64,000 bases of DNA from the NCBI RefSeq assembly GCF_016765635.1, contig NZ_JAESVD010000007.1, forward strand, positions 1 through 64,000. Direction: 5' to 3'. Both the position numbers and the translations under genes were made by a program. The stretch is from Shewanella schlegeliana (GTDB lineage Bacteria; Pseudomonadota; Gammaproteobacteria; Enterobacterales; Shewanellaceae). Below the pieces are notes generated by a model. It was not told the DNA's origin and made no database searches. It saw only the letters and a program-made list of their open reading frames with translations. This document shows, piece after piece, positions 33,528 through 44,158 of this stretch (position 1 is its first letter; each line of letters begins with the position of its first letter).

Positions 33528-36500
33528 ATGGTTAAGTCATTAGTGGAAAACGGTCGCCTGATAAGCTTGGTGATAGCCCTGCTTGTCGTTGCAGGTTTTG
33601 GCGCAATATCCAGCCTACCGCGTATGGAAGATCCCGAGATCACTAATCGCTTTTCCTCGGTGATCACTTACTATCCCGGCGCCTCGGCCGAGCGGGTTGA
33701 AGCCTTGGTCACCGAGGTGCTAGAGAGTGAACTTCGACGCCTCGAGGAGTTAAAGCTGGTGCAATCGACTTCTCGGCCAGGGATCTCCGTAATCCAGCTA
33801 GAACTAAAAGATGATGTTACCGACACTGCGCCGGTGTGGTCCAGAGCCAGAGATCTGATAGCCGATACCAAAGGGCTATTGCCACTACCCGCACAAAACT
33901 CGACATTAGATGATCAGCTCGGTTACGCTAACACCGCCATACTCGCTGTAGCTTGGCGCGGCAGTGGCGTGGTACGTACCGACATGTTAAACCGCTACGC
34001 CAAAGAGCTACAGAGTCGGTTACGCCTACTCAGTGGTACCGATTTCGTTAACCTTTACGGTCAACCTGCAGAAGAGATCTTAGTCCAGCTCGATGGCAAT
34101 AAAGTTAATCAACTTGGACTATCGGCGCAAACTATCGCGCAGATCCTGCAAAATGCCGATGCAAAAGTCTCCGCGGGTGAGATCAATAATGATAACTTTC
34201 GTGCCCTAGTGGAAGTCTCGGGTGAACTAGACTCCATTGCACGAATAAGCCAAGTTCCGCTAATAGTCACCGCTGACGGTCAGATGATTCGCCTAGCCGA
34301 TATCGCAGCTATTAGCCGCCAGCCCAAAGAGCCCGCTAACAGCATTGCCCTTATCGACCAGCAGCAAGGTGTAATGGTCGCGGCAAGAATGCTCAGTAAT
34401 ACGCGAGTGGATCTCTGGCTCGAACAGGTCAGATACGCTGTCGATGAACTACAAACAAGCGTCCCTGCCAACATAGAAATTCAGTGGCTGTTCGACCAAA
34501 AGGGTTACACCACACAAAGACTCAGCGATTTAATCGGTAGTTTATTACTGGGCTTTGTGATCATCTTAGCCGTATTGATGCTGACCTTAGGCCTTAGAAA
34601 TGCTGTTATCGTATCACTGTCTTTACCCTTAACAGCACTATTCACCTTAGCCTGCATGAAGTATATCGGTTTACCTATTCATCAGATGTCAGTCACAGGG
34701 CTGGTGGTTGCCTTAGGGATCATGGTCGATAACGCCATTGTGATCGTTGACGCCATCTCTCAGCGCCGTCAACAAGGGATGGATAGGCTCAATGCGGTGA
34801 AACAAACTCTAGCGCATCTCTGGCTACCGCTCGCGGGCTCAACTATTACCACTATGCTCGCCTTTGCACCAATAGTATTGATGCCGGGCGCTGCCGGTGA
34901 GTTTGTTGGCGGCATCGCTATCTCGGTGATGTTTGCACTACTGGGCTCATTTATCATCTCGCACACGATTATTGCAGGGCTCGCAGGGCGCTTTGGCGTC
35001 GATGGCAAAGGTACGCGTTGGTACCATCACGGGATCAACTTGCCCTTTTTGAGTAACGCTTTTAGAGAAACACTCTCTCTTGCCCTATCTCGCCCACTCA
35101 TTGCCGCTATTATCATCGGCGTATTACCTGTTATGGGCTTTGTTGCAGCAGGCAAGATGACTGAACAATTTTTTCCACCATCTGATAGAGATATGTTCCA
35201 GATTGAGGTCTACCTAGCGCCTTATGCCAGCATAGATAACACCAAATTACAGGTAGACAAAATAGATAACCATTTACGTGCGACGAGTGGCATAACCCGT
35301 ATCGACTGGGTTGTCGGCGGTAATGTCCCCTCCTTCTATTACAACTTGTTGCAGCGTCAACAGGGCGCCAGTAACTACGCTCAAGCGATGGTGAAAGTAA
35401 AGGATTTTGCTACTGCCAATACGCTTATTCCACAGTTACAACAGGAGCTAGACAGAGTCTACCCCGAGGCGCAGATCATCGTGCGTAAACTGGAACAAGG
35501 CCCCCCTTTTAACGCTCCGGTTGAGGTTCGTATTTTTGGACCCAATCTGGATCAACTCAAGTTGCTTGGTGAGCAGGTACGTAAGGTTTTATCCAATACG
35601 CCAGATGTTATCCATACCCGAGCGACGCTTAGCGCAGGAGCCCCTAAGGTTTGGCTACAGATCAATGAGGATGCCAGCTTGATGAGCGGTCTGAGTTTAA
35701 CTGATATCGCTAAACAGGTAGAGATGGCTACCACAGGTATTAATGGCGGCAGCGTTTTAGAGCAAACAGAGTCTCTCCCCGTGCGAGTCAGGCTTAGCGA
35801 TAGCACCCGCGAAGAGCAAACAAAACTGTCGGCAATCACGCTTATCTCAAACCAAGGCAAAGGGATCCCCTTATCGGCTATCTCCACGAGTGAAATAGAG
35901 GTCAGTCGCGGTGCCATTCCAAGGCGAGATGGGCAACGGGTTAATATTATCGAAGCCTACCTCACTTCGGGAGTGCTACCGCAAACGGTTGTGGACAGTG
36001 CCAATGAGGCACTAGCAGGCATTCAACTTCCTAGCGGCTATCGTATTGAGCTTGGTGGCGAAAGCGCTAAGCGCAACGAGGCTGTGGGTAATCTGATGTC
36101 TAATCTGGTGCTTGTGGTTACCCTGTTGCTAGCGACCGTTGTATTGTCATTTAACTCATTTAGGCTCACAGGTATTATTTTGTTTAGTGCTATGCAATCT
36201 GCAGGGCTGGGGCTACTTGCGGTCTATAGCTTTGGGTATCCGTTTGGCTTTACGGTGATTATCGGCTTACTTGGATTGATGGGATTAGCGATTAACGCCG
36301 CCATTGTCATTCTAGCCGAACTTGAAGAGGCGCCAGAAACACGCGCGGGAGATATTCAAAAGATTGTAGACTTAGTCACGAGCTGCGGACGCCATATCGG
36401 CTCGACCACCATTACCACCATCGGTGGATTCCTACCTTTGATTATTGCCGGAGGCGGATTCTGGCCGCCCTTTGCAATTGCGATTGCAGGTGGAACCTTG

Positions 36501-36620
36501 CTCACTACCCTTTTATCGCTAATTTGGGTGCCAACCATGTATCACTTAATCATGGGGTCGAAAAAAGCTAACCAGACTGCTTCGAATGGGACACTAACAG
36601 TTGATACAGTTGGTCTTTAA
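33528..36620 (+). CDS. RND-family multidrug efflux permease
   Basis: A 1030-residue inner-membrane proton-driven pump with the standard RND layout. It has a first membrane helix, a large periplasmic domain, helices 2-6 carrying the proton-relay motif GIMVDNAIVIVDAI, a second large loop, and helices 8-12 with GLLGLMGLAINAAIVILAELEE lying in the last group. The N-terminus MVKSLVENGRLISLVIALLV is typical of the AcrB-like branch. Substrates cannot be predicted. Its last 53 bases overlap the convergent DUF465 gene. Confidence 0.93.
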   Translation: MVKSLVENGRLISLVIALLVVAGFGAISSLPRMEDPEITNRFSSVITYYPGASAERVEALVTEVLESELRRLEELKLVQSTSRPGISVIQLELKDDVTDTAPVWSRARDLIADTKGLLPLPAQNSTLDDQLGYANTAILAVAWRGSGVVRTDMLNRYAKELQSRLRLLSGTDFVNLYGQPAEEILVQLDGNKVNQLGLSAQTIAQILQNADAKVSAGEINNDNFRALVEVSGELDSIARISQVPLIVTADGQMIRLADIAAISRQPKEPANSIALIDQQQGVMVAARMLSNTRVDLWLEQVRYAVDELQTSVPANIEIQWLFDQKGYTTQRLSDLIGSLLLGFVIILAVLMLTLGLRNAVIVSLSLPLTALFTLACMKYIGLPIHQMSVTGLVVALGIMVDNAIVIVDAISQRRQQGMDRLNAVKQTLAHLWLPLAGSTITTMLAFAPIVLMPGAAGEFVGGIAISVMFALLGSFIISHTIIAGLAGRFGVDGKGTRWYHHGINLPFLSNAFRETLSLALSRPLIAAIIIGVLPVMGFVAAGKMTEQFFPPSDRDMFQIEVYLAPYASIDNTKLQVDKIDNHLRATSGITRIDWVVGGNVPSFYYNLLQRQQGASNYAQAMVKVKDFATANTLIPQLQQELDRVYPEAQIIVRKLEQGPPFNAPVEVRIFGPNLDQLKLLGEQVRKVLSNTPDVIHTRATLSAGAPKVWLQINEDASLMSGLSLTDIAKQVEMATTGINGGSVLEQTESLPVRVRLSDSTREEQTKLSAITLISNQGKGIPLSAISTSEIEVSRGAIPRRDGQRVNIIEAYLTSGVLPQTVVDSANEALAGIQLPSGYRIELGGESAKRNEAVGNLMSNLVLVVTLLLATVVLSFNSFRLTGIILFSAMQSAGLGLLAVYSFGYPFGFTVIIGLLGLMGLAINAAIVILAELEEAPETRAGDIQKIVDLVTSCGRHIGSTTITTIGGFLPLIIAGGGFWPPFAIAIAGGTLLTTLLSLIWVPTMYHLIMGSKKANQTASNGTLTVDTVGL

Positions 36621-36822
36621 GCACAGCGCGCTCGGCCTTTAACTCGATGAAGTGCTCATCACTGATGGGCACTTCATTTTGTTCGAACCCACGAATTTGA
36701 TGATCGAGTTGATGATAACGCTTTGCCATTAGACAAAATGTATTATTGGTCGACTTGAGCTCAATAATCGCGGCCAAATACTCAGGAAATTCTTGGGTTA
36801 ATAGATGATTCTCGCCCAACAT
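36568..36822 (-). CDS. DUF465 (YdcH-like) small protein
   Basis: An 84-residue, highly charged helical protein starting MLGENHLLTQEFPEYLAAII and continuing with QLDHQIRGFEQNEVPISDEH. This is the DUF465/YdcH pattern, a short coiled coil of unknown function. I choose the ATG at 36822, with AAGGAG 7 bases upstream, over the one at 36840. Its 3' end overlaps the end of the RND permease gene on the opposite strand by 53 bases. Confidence 0.85.
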   Translation of the reverse strand: MLGENHLLTQEFPEYLAAIIELKSTNNTFCLMAKRYHQLDHQIRGFEQNEVPISDEHFIELKAERAVLKDQLYQLLVSHSKQSG

Positions 36823-37114
36823 AATGCCTCTCCTTATCACTAAACGCCTGTCATATTATCCTAGGTGGAACCCAGCCCCTTTGATGCAACGCAATCTATG
36901 ACCAACAGCCTTGCTACTATTATCGCAAGTCATCGGATGCTTAGCGACAAATAACGCTTATTTTTTGCACTACCCGTTCTTTAGCCATAACCTAGCAAAT
37001 CTGCATCTATCTTCATAAATCCATTTAAAAAGTGTGACTTAATTAGACATCCATCAACTCTTTTTTCCAAAATATCAATTACATTGTAGTCACCATAAGC
37101 AAACTAAAATTACT

Positions 37115-39118
37115 ATGAATTATAAGAATTGGCCTATAGCCAAACAAATAGGCTTGCTCGCTTTAGTCCTCACCGTGCTCGTTTTTGGTTTTCTCGGTTG
37201 CGTATCTTACTTAACCGCCTCCGATGTCCTTAGAGATAAAGGGATCAGCGCAATGCAAGCGCAAACCGAGGGCACTGCAGATTTAATTGAACTGCAATAT
37301 GAAAGTCTGCAATCGCTGGCTGAACGCAATGCCGATGTATTTCGCTCAATGTACCCAGGCGACTTCTATAAACCCAATAAAACCGTCAGAGTGATGGGGG
37401 TTGAGACTCCTGCACTAAGGCATAAAAAAGAACAGATCAACGCATCAAAAAGTAAGGTCGATCGCTACTCTAACCTTACTGGTGGCAATGCTACCGTATT
37501 CGTACGCGACGGTGACAATTTCATCCGTATCTCCACCTCGCTAAAGAAAGCCGATGGCCAGCGCGCCCTCGGCACCTATCTAGATAAAGATCATCCAGCT
37601 TACCGCGCCCTAATCAAGGGCAATAGCTACGAAGGCTATGCACAGCTATTCGGTAAAGACTATATGACTATCTACCGTCCAATTAAAGACAGCGGGGGTG
37701 AGACTATCGGGATCATGTATATCGGCTTCGATATTAGCAGCTCACTCAATCAGTTACGTGAAGCAATTAATAAGCTACAGCTAGAAGAATCTGGCAGTTA
37801 TCTACTCGTACGTAAATCAGATTTAACCATTATAGCCCACCCTCAACACCAAACGGGTGGCAAACTCACCGCTGAAATGCTGGGCGGAATAAGTGTAGAG
37901 CAAGCTCTCACCCATCAAGGCTCTTGGGAATATAGCGATAATTTTGGTAAAGAGGCGTATGCCTATAGCATCAACATTCCCGGTTGGGATTGGGCGCTCA
38001 TTGGCCAAGTCGATGCTGCAGAGCTAAATGAAGAGAGTGTCACCCTGCTTAATATCAATATGGCGGTATCTGTTATCGGCATGATAGTGATTACCCTGTT
38101 ACTATCACAAGTATTGATAAGAGCGCTTAGACCACTGCGTTGTTTGCAAGGACAGTTAGAGAGACTGGGCTCTGGGGATCTTTCCCAAAGCTTCGCTTCA
38201 ATCGATGCAAACAGCAAGAATGAGGTGGATCTGATCACTAACAGTACCTCAAAGATGGCCGCGAACTTAAGAGAGCTCATCTTGGCGCTGCAGCAATCTG
38301 TTACCGCGCTGCAAACCCATTCTAATCACACTCAGCAAACCGCTCGCCTTAATGGCGAAGAGGCGCAATCTTTGATGGCACAGACTGACCAAATTGCCAC
38401 CGCTATCGAAGAGATGTCCGCCTCTGTTCGTGACGTCGCCAATCATGCCAGTGAAGGCGCGACCATGAGTCAACGGGTAGATGATGCAGCTAAAGGGGGA
38501 CAGACGAACTTAAACGATCTGGTCAACGGTCTACAAAGCCTGAGCCACCAACTAACCGACAGTCACAAGAGTGTCGAAATCGTCAATAAAGAGAGCCAAG
38601 CGATTAGTCAGGTTACCGAGGTAATTAACAGTATTGCCGAACAAACTAACCTGCTCGCCCTTAATGCAGCGATTGAAGCGGCAAGAGCGGGTGAACAAGG
38701 TCGAGGCTTTGCCGTGGTCGCCGATGAGGTTCGTACATTGGCTCAGCGAACGCAAACCTCTATCGCCGAGATCTCTCAGACCATCACGCAATTGCAATCT
38801 CAAGTCAAACTGACAGCAGATCAGATGAACCAGAGCAATGAACTTGGTGATGCATCGGCAGCTCAAGGCAACGAGGCTATCACTCAGCTAATCGAGATCA
38901 ACAGCAGTATCGCTGAGCTAGCAACGACCGCTAGCAGTATTGCTAGTGCAACCGAACAGCAAAGCGCGGTTGCTGAAGAGATCACCCGTAACCTACATCA
39001 AATCACAGAGCTTGCCAGAGATGGCGAACAACGTGCAGGTGAGAGTGTCGACTCTGCGGAAAGTTTAGCCGCAATCGCCAATGAGATTAACACTAAGATC
39101 AGCGTGTTTAAGGCGTAA
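37115..39118 (+). CDS. Methyl-accepting chemotaxis protein with Cache sensor
   Basis: A 667-residue chemoreceptor. The first membrane helix (about 10-32, [19 protein letters not shown]) is followed by a large periplasmic Cache_3/Cache_2-type sensor (about 35-300, with [20 protein letters not shown]). A second helix (about 307-330), a HAMP domain and a cytoplasmic signalling coiled coil follow. The signalling tip reads [20 protein letters not shown]. No C-terminal NWETF-like tether is present. It probably senses a small organic ligand and controls CheA. It is a single gene with its own terminator. Confidence 0.95.
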   Translation: MNYKNWPIAKQIGLLALVLTVLVFGFLGCVSYLTASDVLRDKGISAMQAQTEGTADLIELQYESLQSLAERNADVFRSMYPGDFYKPNKTVRVMGVETPALRHKKEQINASKSKVDRYSNLTGGNATVFVRDGDNFIRISTSLKKADGQRALGTYLDKDHPAYRALIKGNSYEGYAQLFGKDYMTIYRPIKDSGGETIGIMYIGFDISSSLNQLREAINKLQLEESGSYLLVRKSDLTIIAHPQHQTGGKLTAEMLGGISVEQALTHQGSWEYSDNFGKEAYAYSINIPGWDWALIGQVDAAELNEESVTLLNINMAVSVIGMIVITLLLSQVLIRALRPLRCLQGQLERLGSGDLSQSFASIDANSKNEVDLITNSTSKMAANLRELILALQQSVTALQTHSNHTQQTARLNGEEAQSLMAQTDQIATAIEEMSASVRDVANHASEGATMSQRVDDAAKGGQTNLNDLVNGLQSLSHQLTDSHKSVEIVNKESQAISQVTEVINSIAEQTNLLALNAAIEAARAGEQGRGFAVVADEVRTLAQRTQTSIAEISQTITQLQSQVKLTADQMNQSNELGDASAAQGNEAITQLIEINSSIAELATTASSIASATEQQSAVAEEITRNLHQITELARDGEQRAGESVDSAESLAAIANEINTKISVFKA

Positions 39119-39158
39119 TTTCTCAGGCTTAATCAGCCAACCTTATTGGTGGGTTCGT

Positions 39159-39189
39159 AAAGGCAACAGTGATATCGCTGTTGCCTTTT
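39159..39189 (+). terminator. Rho-independent terminator after the chemoreceptor gene
   Basis: aaaggcaacag (39159-39169) pairs with ctgttgccttt (39178-39188) around an 8-base loop and is followed by ttat. It lies about 40 bases past the chemoreceptor stop. Confidence 0.85.
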
Positions 39190-39342
39190 ATATTTGCAAT
39201 TCATCCAACACAGCCAACTACACCTATGATTTAAAAAGAATTTTTTGTCATCTCCGCTAGATTTATTTACTGACTTCGAATTATAATCGCGCCAATTTCG
39301 TGCTTAAGAAATACCAACCTCAGCCCCATTACGAGTATAAAT

Positions 39343-39915
39343 ATGTTACGCAATCTATTTTTTATTACCTTCATCATTATCATGACAGGCTGTGCCAGCC
39401 CACAGACCAATACAGTGGAAGGAAAAAAGCTGTTGATTGTCGCTGGAAACGGACTCAACACCACCTATGAAGACAGCCCTGCCGCGAATGCTTTTCTTTT
39501 TGAAGTAGGTGAAACCTTTGCCACCGATCTTGGGCTTAAATTAGAAGAATTTGGCTTTGAATCTTACCTGTTTGTCAGTAAAGATTCGGCGACCTATAAA
39601 CAAGAGTATCAACGCGCAGTAAACCGCTTAATGACTGACGCGACCATTGATGGCGTCGCCGAGATTAAAGTGCTGCACACCAAAGATGACAAGGTCAATG
39701 AAATTGCGGTATACGCAACTTACTTTACCACCGACCTAATGACAAAAGGCTGCGATCTGCGCACATCTGCAAATTGTTATAGCGTCAAATCGTTAGACAA
39801 AATCGGTGACAGAAAACATTTAGTCGTAGATCAAGCAAGCAACAGCTTTAACGACACCCCAGTGTCTGAAATGGTGACCGACACCGCGTTATTTATCTAT
39901 CGCGCCGAGTTGTAA
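39343..39915 (+). CDS. Putative lipoprotein, unknown function
   Basis: The 190-residue protein begins with a lipoprotein signal (LFFITFIIIMTGCASPQ; Cys about residue 18). The rest is mixed alpha/beta (KKLLIVAGNGLNTTYED, then AVYATYFTTDLMTKGCDL) with two further cysteines that could pair. I do not recognise a family. It is a single gene followed by the repeat-rich spacer. Confidence 0.75.
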   Translation: MLRNLFFITFIIIMTGCASPQTNTVEGKKLLIVAGNGLNTTYEDSPAANAFLFEVGETFATDLGLKLEEFGFESYLFVSKDSATYKQEYQRAVNRLMTDATIDGVAEIKVLHTKDDKVNEIAVYATYFTTDLMTKGCDLRTSANCYSVKSLDKIGDRKHLVVDQASNSFNDTPVSEMVTDTALFIYRAEL

Positions 39916-40010
39916 GTCTATATATCTCACTACAAGTTTCTGCTGCACTAGGCTTCTAAAGAGGCCTAGTCACAGCGTTTCCACCAGCGACAGCACTGCT
40001 TATTGTTACC

Positions 40011-40150
40011 GTCTCTTACCATCTCTTACCGTCTCTTACCGTCTCTTACCATCTCTTACCGTCTCTTACCGTCTCTTACCGTCTCTTACCGTCTCTTACC
40101 GTCTCTTACCGTCTCTTACCGTCTCTTACCGTCTCTTACCGTCTCTTACC
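40011..40150. repeat. Minisatellite: fourteen tandem copies of a 10-bp unit
   Basis: The unit gtctcttacc is repeated fourteen times without interruption; only the copies at 40021 and 40051 begin with a instead of g. The homogeneity points to recent slippage or expansion. It lies in non-coding DNA about 100 bases past the lipoprotein gene. The copy number is likely to vary between strains. Confidence 0.97.
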
Positions 40151-40462
40151 GTCTAGCACTATCATTAAAAGCTTGATGGGCTAAAGCGCAACCTACAACA
40201 AACAGCAACGGCTTTTCCTAGAAGCGAAGCGCCCTCGAAGTGGCGAAGCCACGCCCTAGTCCCTAGCAGCGCTCTTCTTTTCCGTAATTGAGCCAGCGAA
40301 CGTTCCGTAAGGCCGTAGGCCGTTCCACTTTTCCATCTTTGCTTTTCCTGCTTCTACCGTCTCAGCTTTTCTTGGCCTTTCTTTTATCGGCTTTTACCGT
40401 ATTTGCCCTTTGCTTTTCCTAGATCCTAGAACCTGCTTTTACCTAGGACCTTACTTTAAAAC

Positions 40463-40487
40463 AAAAAGCCCCGCAATTGCGGGGCTT
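40463..40487 (-). terminator. Terminator of the cydABX operon
   Basis: aagccccgc and gcggggctt form a 9-bp stem around aatt (40466-40487). On the minus strand it is followed by five T. It lies about 30 bases past the cydX stop. Confidence 0.9.
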
Positions 40488-40516
40488 CTATACTTAACCA
40501 TTTAGCAGATTAAAGA

Positions 40517-40633
40517 TTAATCTTCACTCTCAGGTTCACGGTCCATGTTCTCAGTTGTCTCAAGCCATAGGGCGTTGATGATACCGAAAGAACAGGCTAA
40601 CAATACGCCTAAAATCCACGAGAAATACCACAT
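40517..40633 (-). CDS. cydX: Cytochrome bd-I oxidase small subunit CydX
   Basis: A 38-residue single-helix protein starting MWYFSWILGVLLACSFGIIN and ending in an acidic tail. It binds the CydAB complex and stabilises the heme sites. The tryptophan-rich start and the conserved ALWLE region are typical of CydX/YbgT. AAGGAG lies 9 bases before the ATG. It follows cydB by 15 bases in the same direction, so it is the third gene of the operon. Confidence 0.93.
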   Translation of the reverse strand: MWYFSWILGVLLACSFGIINALWLETTENMDREPESED

Positions 40634-40648
40634 AATCTAGGCTCCTTA

Positions 40649-41788
40649 TTAGTAAAGTGAGGTCTTATTCTTTTCGATGAAATCGCGTGATAGGCGACCA
40701 AACATCTTCAAGTAAGTCCAAACAGTATAGCTAAGCACGATAGGTACGAAGATAATCGCCGCCCATGTCATAACGGTTAGTGACATCTGGCTCGCTGTCG
40801 AATCCCACATAGTCAAGCTTACGTTTGGCTCTAGTGAAGATGGCATAACGAATGGGAACATTGCTGCACCACAAGTTAAAATAACCGACGCAATACCTAC
40901 TGAGCTAAAGAAGAACGCAAAACCAGAGCGGTTCAAGCGGCTAGATAGCAATACTAGGATTGGCATTAGCAGACCCAGTACTGGGAACAACATAGTCACT
41001 GGGTACTTCTCATAGTTAGCTAACCAAGCACCCGCTGTAACTTCAACCGTCTTAAGGGTTGGGTCAGAGATACCGTGAGTATCGATAGCAGAGGTAATCA
41101 CATAACCGTCAATACCGTTAACTAACCATACACCTGCAGCGCCAAACAGAACAAACAGTGCTACCGCTAGCAACTGAGAGATCTTAGTTGCACGAATACG
41201 TAGCTCGCCTTCTGTCTTCATCTGTAGCCAAGTCGCACCTTGTAGCATAAACATGCTAACGCACACTAGGCCAGCCAATAGACCAAATGGATTCAACAGA
41301 CCGAAGAAGCCACCATGGTATGTAGCACGTAGGTACTCGTCAAAGTTAAATGGTACACCTTGAAGTAAGTTACCGAACGCTACACCAATGATCAGTGGAG
41401 GAACGAAGCCACCAACGAACAGTGCCCAATCCCAAGACTTACGCCATCTTGGATCTTCGATCTTCGAGCGATAGTCAAAGCCCACAGGACGCAAGAACAA
41501 TGCAAACAGCGTTAGCATCATTGCAATGTAGAAGCCTGAGAAAGACACACCGTAGACCATAGGCCAAGCAGCGAACAGTGCACCACCAGCGGTGATCAAC
41601 CAAACTTGGTTACCATCCCAGTGCGGCGCGATTGAGTTAATCATAATACGGCGCTCGGTGTCATCTTTACCGATAATCGGTAATAAGGCACCTACACCCA
41701 TATCGAAGCCGTCGGTGACAGCGAATCCGATGAAAAGCACACCAATTAGTGCCCACCAGACAAATCTTAATATTTCGTAATCAAACAT
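40649..41788 (-). CDS. cydB: Cytochrome bd ubiquinol oxidase subunit II
   Basis: The 379-residue integral membrane subunit supports the heme-carrying CydA. The start MFDYEILRFVWWALIGVLFI and the PHWDGNQVWLITAGGALFAA motif are characteristic of CydB. About eight to nine helices are visible. It lies 15 bases after cydA and the same distance before cydX, forming a tight operon. Confidence 0.95.
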   Translation of the reverse strand: MFDYEILRFVWWALIGVLFIGFAVTDGFDMGVGALLPIIGKDDTERRIMINSIAPHWDGNQVWLITAGGALFAAWPMVYGVSFSGFYIAMMLTLFALFLRPVGFDYRSKIEDPRWRKSWDWALFVGGFVPPLIIGVAFGNLLQGVPFNFDEYLRATYHGGFFGLLNPFGLLAGLVCVSMFMLQGATWLQMKTEGELRIRATKISQLLAVALFVLFGAAGVWLVNGIDGYVITSAIDTHGISDPTLKTVEVTAGAWLANYEKYPVTMLFPVLGLLMPILVLLSSRLNRSGFAFFFSSVGIASVILTCGAAMFPFVMPSSLEPNVSLTMWDSTASQMSLTVMTWAAIIFVPIVLSYTVWTYLKMFGRLSRDFIEKNKTSLY

Positions 41789-41803
41789 AATCAGATCTCC
41801 TGT

Positions 41804-43360
41804 TTAGGCATCAAGCTTTTCAAAGTGATAACGACCCGTCTTTAGACAGCTTGGGCCAATACGCGCAAACTTAATCATTAGATAAAGCTCGATCACTAGC
41901 AAGATGGTATAGAACAGCGTGATAGAAACGATACTGAACATTAGGTCGCCAACCGATAGGCTAGAGGCTGACATGAATGTCGGTAACACTTCTGAAATCG
42001 TCCACGGCTGACGGCCATACTCTGCCACAAACCAACCACACTCAATTGCAATCCAAGGTAGTGGTAAGCTATAAAGTGCCGCTTTAAGAACCCATGGTTT
42101 CTCTTCGATTTGATGACGCGTGCTTTGCCAGAAGGCTGCTGCAAACACGAACAACATGATCATGCCTGTACCCACCATCACACGGAAAGTCCAGAACATA
42201 GGCGCTACGTTTGGAATAGAGTCATTAGCTGCCGCTTTGATCTGCTCCTCTGTTGCATCAACTACGTTTTCAGTATAACGCTTCAGTAGTAGACCATAAC
42301 CTAGGTCAACCTTTGCTTCTTCAAATGCTGCGCGAATTTCAGGTGTTTCTTCACCGTTACGCAGTTTCTCAAGTAAACCGTAAGCCACCATACCGTTACG
42401 AATACGTACTTCGTGCTCAGAAATCAGATCTTTAATACCGGTTACTTGCTCATCCAGTGAACGAGTGGCAATGATGCCCATCGCATAAGGGATTTTCACC
42501 GCAAAATCTGTTTCCTGTGTTTCCTGGTTTGGGAAACCTACTGCTGTAAATGCTGCTGGAGCTGGCTCTGTGTGCCACTCAGCTTCAATTGCAGCTAGCT
42601 TAACGCGCTGTACTTCACCGACCTTATAGCCTGACTCGTCACCTAGAACGATTACAGACAGAATTGACGCCATACCAAAACTTGCCGCGATCGCGAATGA
42701 GCGACGAGCAAACGGTAGGTCACGCTTCTTAAGGATATAGTAAGAGCTGATAGCAAGAACAAACATCGCACCAGCTACATAACCTGATGCCACAGTGTGA
42801 ACAAACTTCACCTGAGCCACTGGGTTAAATAGTACGTCGGCGAAGCTTGTCATCTCCATACGCATGGTTTCGTAGTTGAACACACTACCCACAGGGTTTT
42901 GCATCCAGCCGTTCGCTACTAGGATCCACAATGCTGACATGTTTGAACCAATCGCAACTAACCAAGTCACCGCTAAGTGCTGGCGTTTGCTGAAACGGTC
43001 CCAACCGAAGAAGAACATACCCACTAAGGTAGATTCGAGGAAGAATGCCATCAGGCCTTCAATAGCTAGTGGAGCACCAAAGATGTCACCGACGTAATGC
43101 GAATAGTATGACCAGTTAGTTCCGAACTGGAACTCCATCGCCAAACCAGTTGCAACGCCAAGTGCAAAGTTGATACCGAATAACTTACCCCAGAACTTGG
43201 TCATATCTTTATAGATCTGCTTATTGGTCATCACATAGAGTGATTCCATAATGGCCAGCAAGAATGCTAACCCCAAGGTCAAGGGAACAAATAGGAAGTG
43301 ATACATGGCTGTCATCGCAAACTGAAAACGCGACAGCTCAACAACCTCTTCTAAAATCAT
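41804..43360 (-). CDS. cydA: Cytochrome bd ubiquinol oxidase subunit I
   Basis: CydA carries hemes b558, b595 and d and oxidises quinol to reduce oxygen at low oxygen levels. The 518 residues start with [20 protein letters not shown], containing a heme ligand histidine, and the signature EYGRQPWTI occurs near residue 440. The periplasmic quinol loop (about 250-390) is of the long E. coli type. It is the first gene of cydABX. An FNR-like box lies about 320 bases upstream. Confidence 0.96.
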   Translation of the reverse strand: MILEEVVELSRFQFAMTAMYHFLFVPLTLGLAFLLAIMESLYVMTNKQIYKDMTKFWGKLFGINFALGVATGLAMEFQFGTNWSYYSHYVGDIFGAPLAIEGLMAFFLESTLVGMFFFGWDRFSKRQHLAVTWLVAIGSNMSALWILVANGWMQNPVGSVFNYETMRMEMTSFADVLFNPVAQVKFVHTVASGYVAGAMFVLAISSYYILKKRDLPFARRSFAIAASFGMASILSVIVLGDESGYKVGEVQRVKLAAIEAEWHTEPAPAAFTAVGFPNQETQETDFAVKIPYAMGIIATRSLDEQVTGIKDLISEHEVRIRNGMVAYGLLEKLRNGEETPEIRAAFEEAKVDLGYGLLLKRYTENVVDATEEQIKAAANDSIPNVAPMFWTFRVMVGTGMIMLFVFAAAFWQSTRHQIEEKPWVLKAALYSLPLPWIAIECGWFVAEYGRQPWTISEVLPTFMSASSLSVGDLMFSIVSITLFYTILLVIELYLMIKFARIGPSCLKTGRYHFEKLDA

Positions 43361-43683
43361 TTGTGACTCCTTAGGTGGTGCGTCAAATCACAATCGTTAG
43401 ATCCCCATCAACGAAAGTGACTGCCTATATAGGAATAGTAATGCAGTAAATATAGTCGAACTTTGTTAACAAAAAGTCGACTTAACCGCGCTTCATTGTT
43501 TAATTCATAAATTTTGTAATTTAAAGCCTAAAACCTTAGCAAAAAAACCGCTTGCCCTCACGTTTTTATAGACTTCCGTGACAGCCGTCTCAAATATGCA
43601 GATAAAAAACAAACAAATTAGTTAATATCAGTCACTTGCAATAAGAAATAGAGCTGTTCACCGGGATTTTATAACATTCAAAA

Positions 43684-43697
43684 TTGATTCAAATCAA
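43684..43697. promoter_or_regulatory. FNR-type operator
   Basis: TTGATTCAAATCAA is a perfect TTGAT-N4-ATCAA palindrome, the consensus of the oxygen regulator FNR (EtrA in Shewanella). It lies 324 bases upstream of cydA and about 460 bases upstream of the plus-strand small ORF, so its target is uncertain. Confidence 0.7.
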
Positions 43698-44077
43698 TCA
43701 ATCCATTCGGTTTCAATGGGTTTTGGGGGGCAGCACACAGTTCCATATAGCACGCAATTGACAACATGAACCACGCGTGATAGGGGTGCAGCATTTTTAG
43801 GCGAAAACACTTTTTTAAGATGTTAAATAAAAAAATCAGCCATAAACCCACAAAAGTGCAATTGTTAATAAATTTAGCAACAATATTCATACTGCAAACT
43901 AATCCACGCAAAAACAAGAAAACACACAATACCAAACCAATACAATGAGTTATAAAGCAGGCATAAAATAAAGATAATCATCAATCTGATTTTCAGATTA
44001 GATTTTATAATAGCAAAATGCAATTTTTCTCGTTTGATGAAAAACTAACACTCGCCTAAAATGTGCACCAAGTTAAG

Positions 44078-44126
44078 GAGACGGTCTAGCCAACCCGGTG
44101 AAGTAGCCCGGTAAAGACTAACTCCG
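44078..44126 (+). ncRNA. Possible structured leader RNA
   Basis: Nested complementary segments are visible: ggag (44078-44081) with ctcc (44123-44126), and inside them gtct (44085-44088) with agac (44116-44119), enclosing two ccgg segments that can pair. It is placed directly before the 25-codon ORF. I could not match it to a known riboswitch class. Confidence 0.35.
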
Positions 44127-44158
44127 CTTAAATCATCAATCTATGTGGAGATACCATT

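Larger units (their letters stand above)
39916..40516. other. Repeat-rich spacer between the lipoprotein gene and cydX
   Basis: This 601-base stretch has no gene. It holds the 10-bp minisatellite (40011-40150), then about 250 bases of degenerate gcttttcct / gcttttacc repeats (40200-40450) with short inverted segments such as ccgtaaggccgtaggccg, and finally the cyd operon terminator. Confidence 0.75.
43361..44158. promoter_or_regulatory. Long divergent control region between cydA and a small ORF
   Basis: This AT-rich spacer of about 800 bases contains the cydA promoter, an FNR-like palindrome (43684-43697) and, at its right end, a possible folded leader RNA (44078-44126). No convincing ORF is visible; an 85-codon minus-strand frame (43678-43935) lacks a ribosome-binding site and is probably chance. 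Confidence 0.6.

Noticed and set aside
40011..40150. Possible coding repeat
   Set aside because: A 10-bp period shifts frame with each copy and no frame spans the region with a start signal.
43678..43935. 85-codon minus-strand frame upstream of cydA
   Set aside because: It has no ribosome-binding site, is an AT-rich random-looking hydrophobic sequence, and covers the FNR box.
44078..44126. Known riboswitch (c-di-GMP, preQ1, fluoride, guanidine)
   Set aside because: I compared the conserved core words of these classes from memory and none matched; kept only as a possible structured leader.
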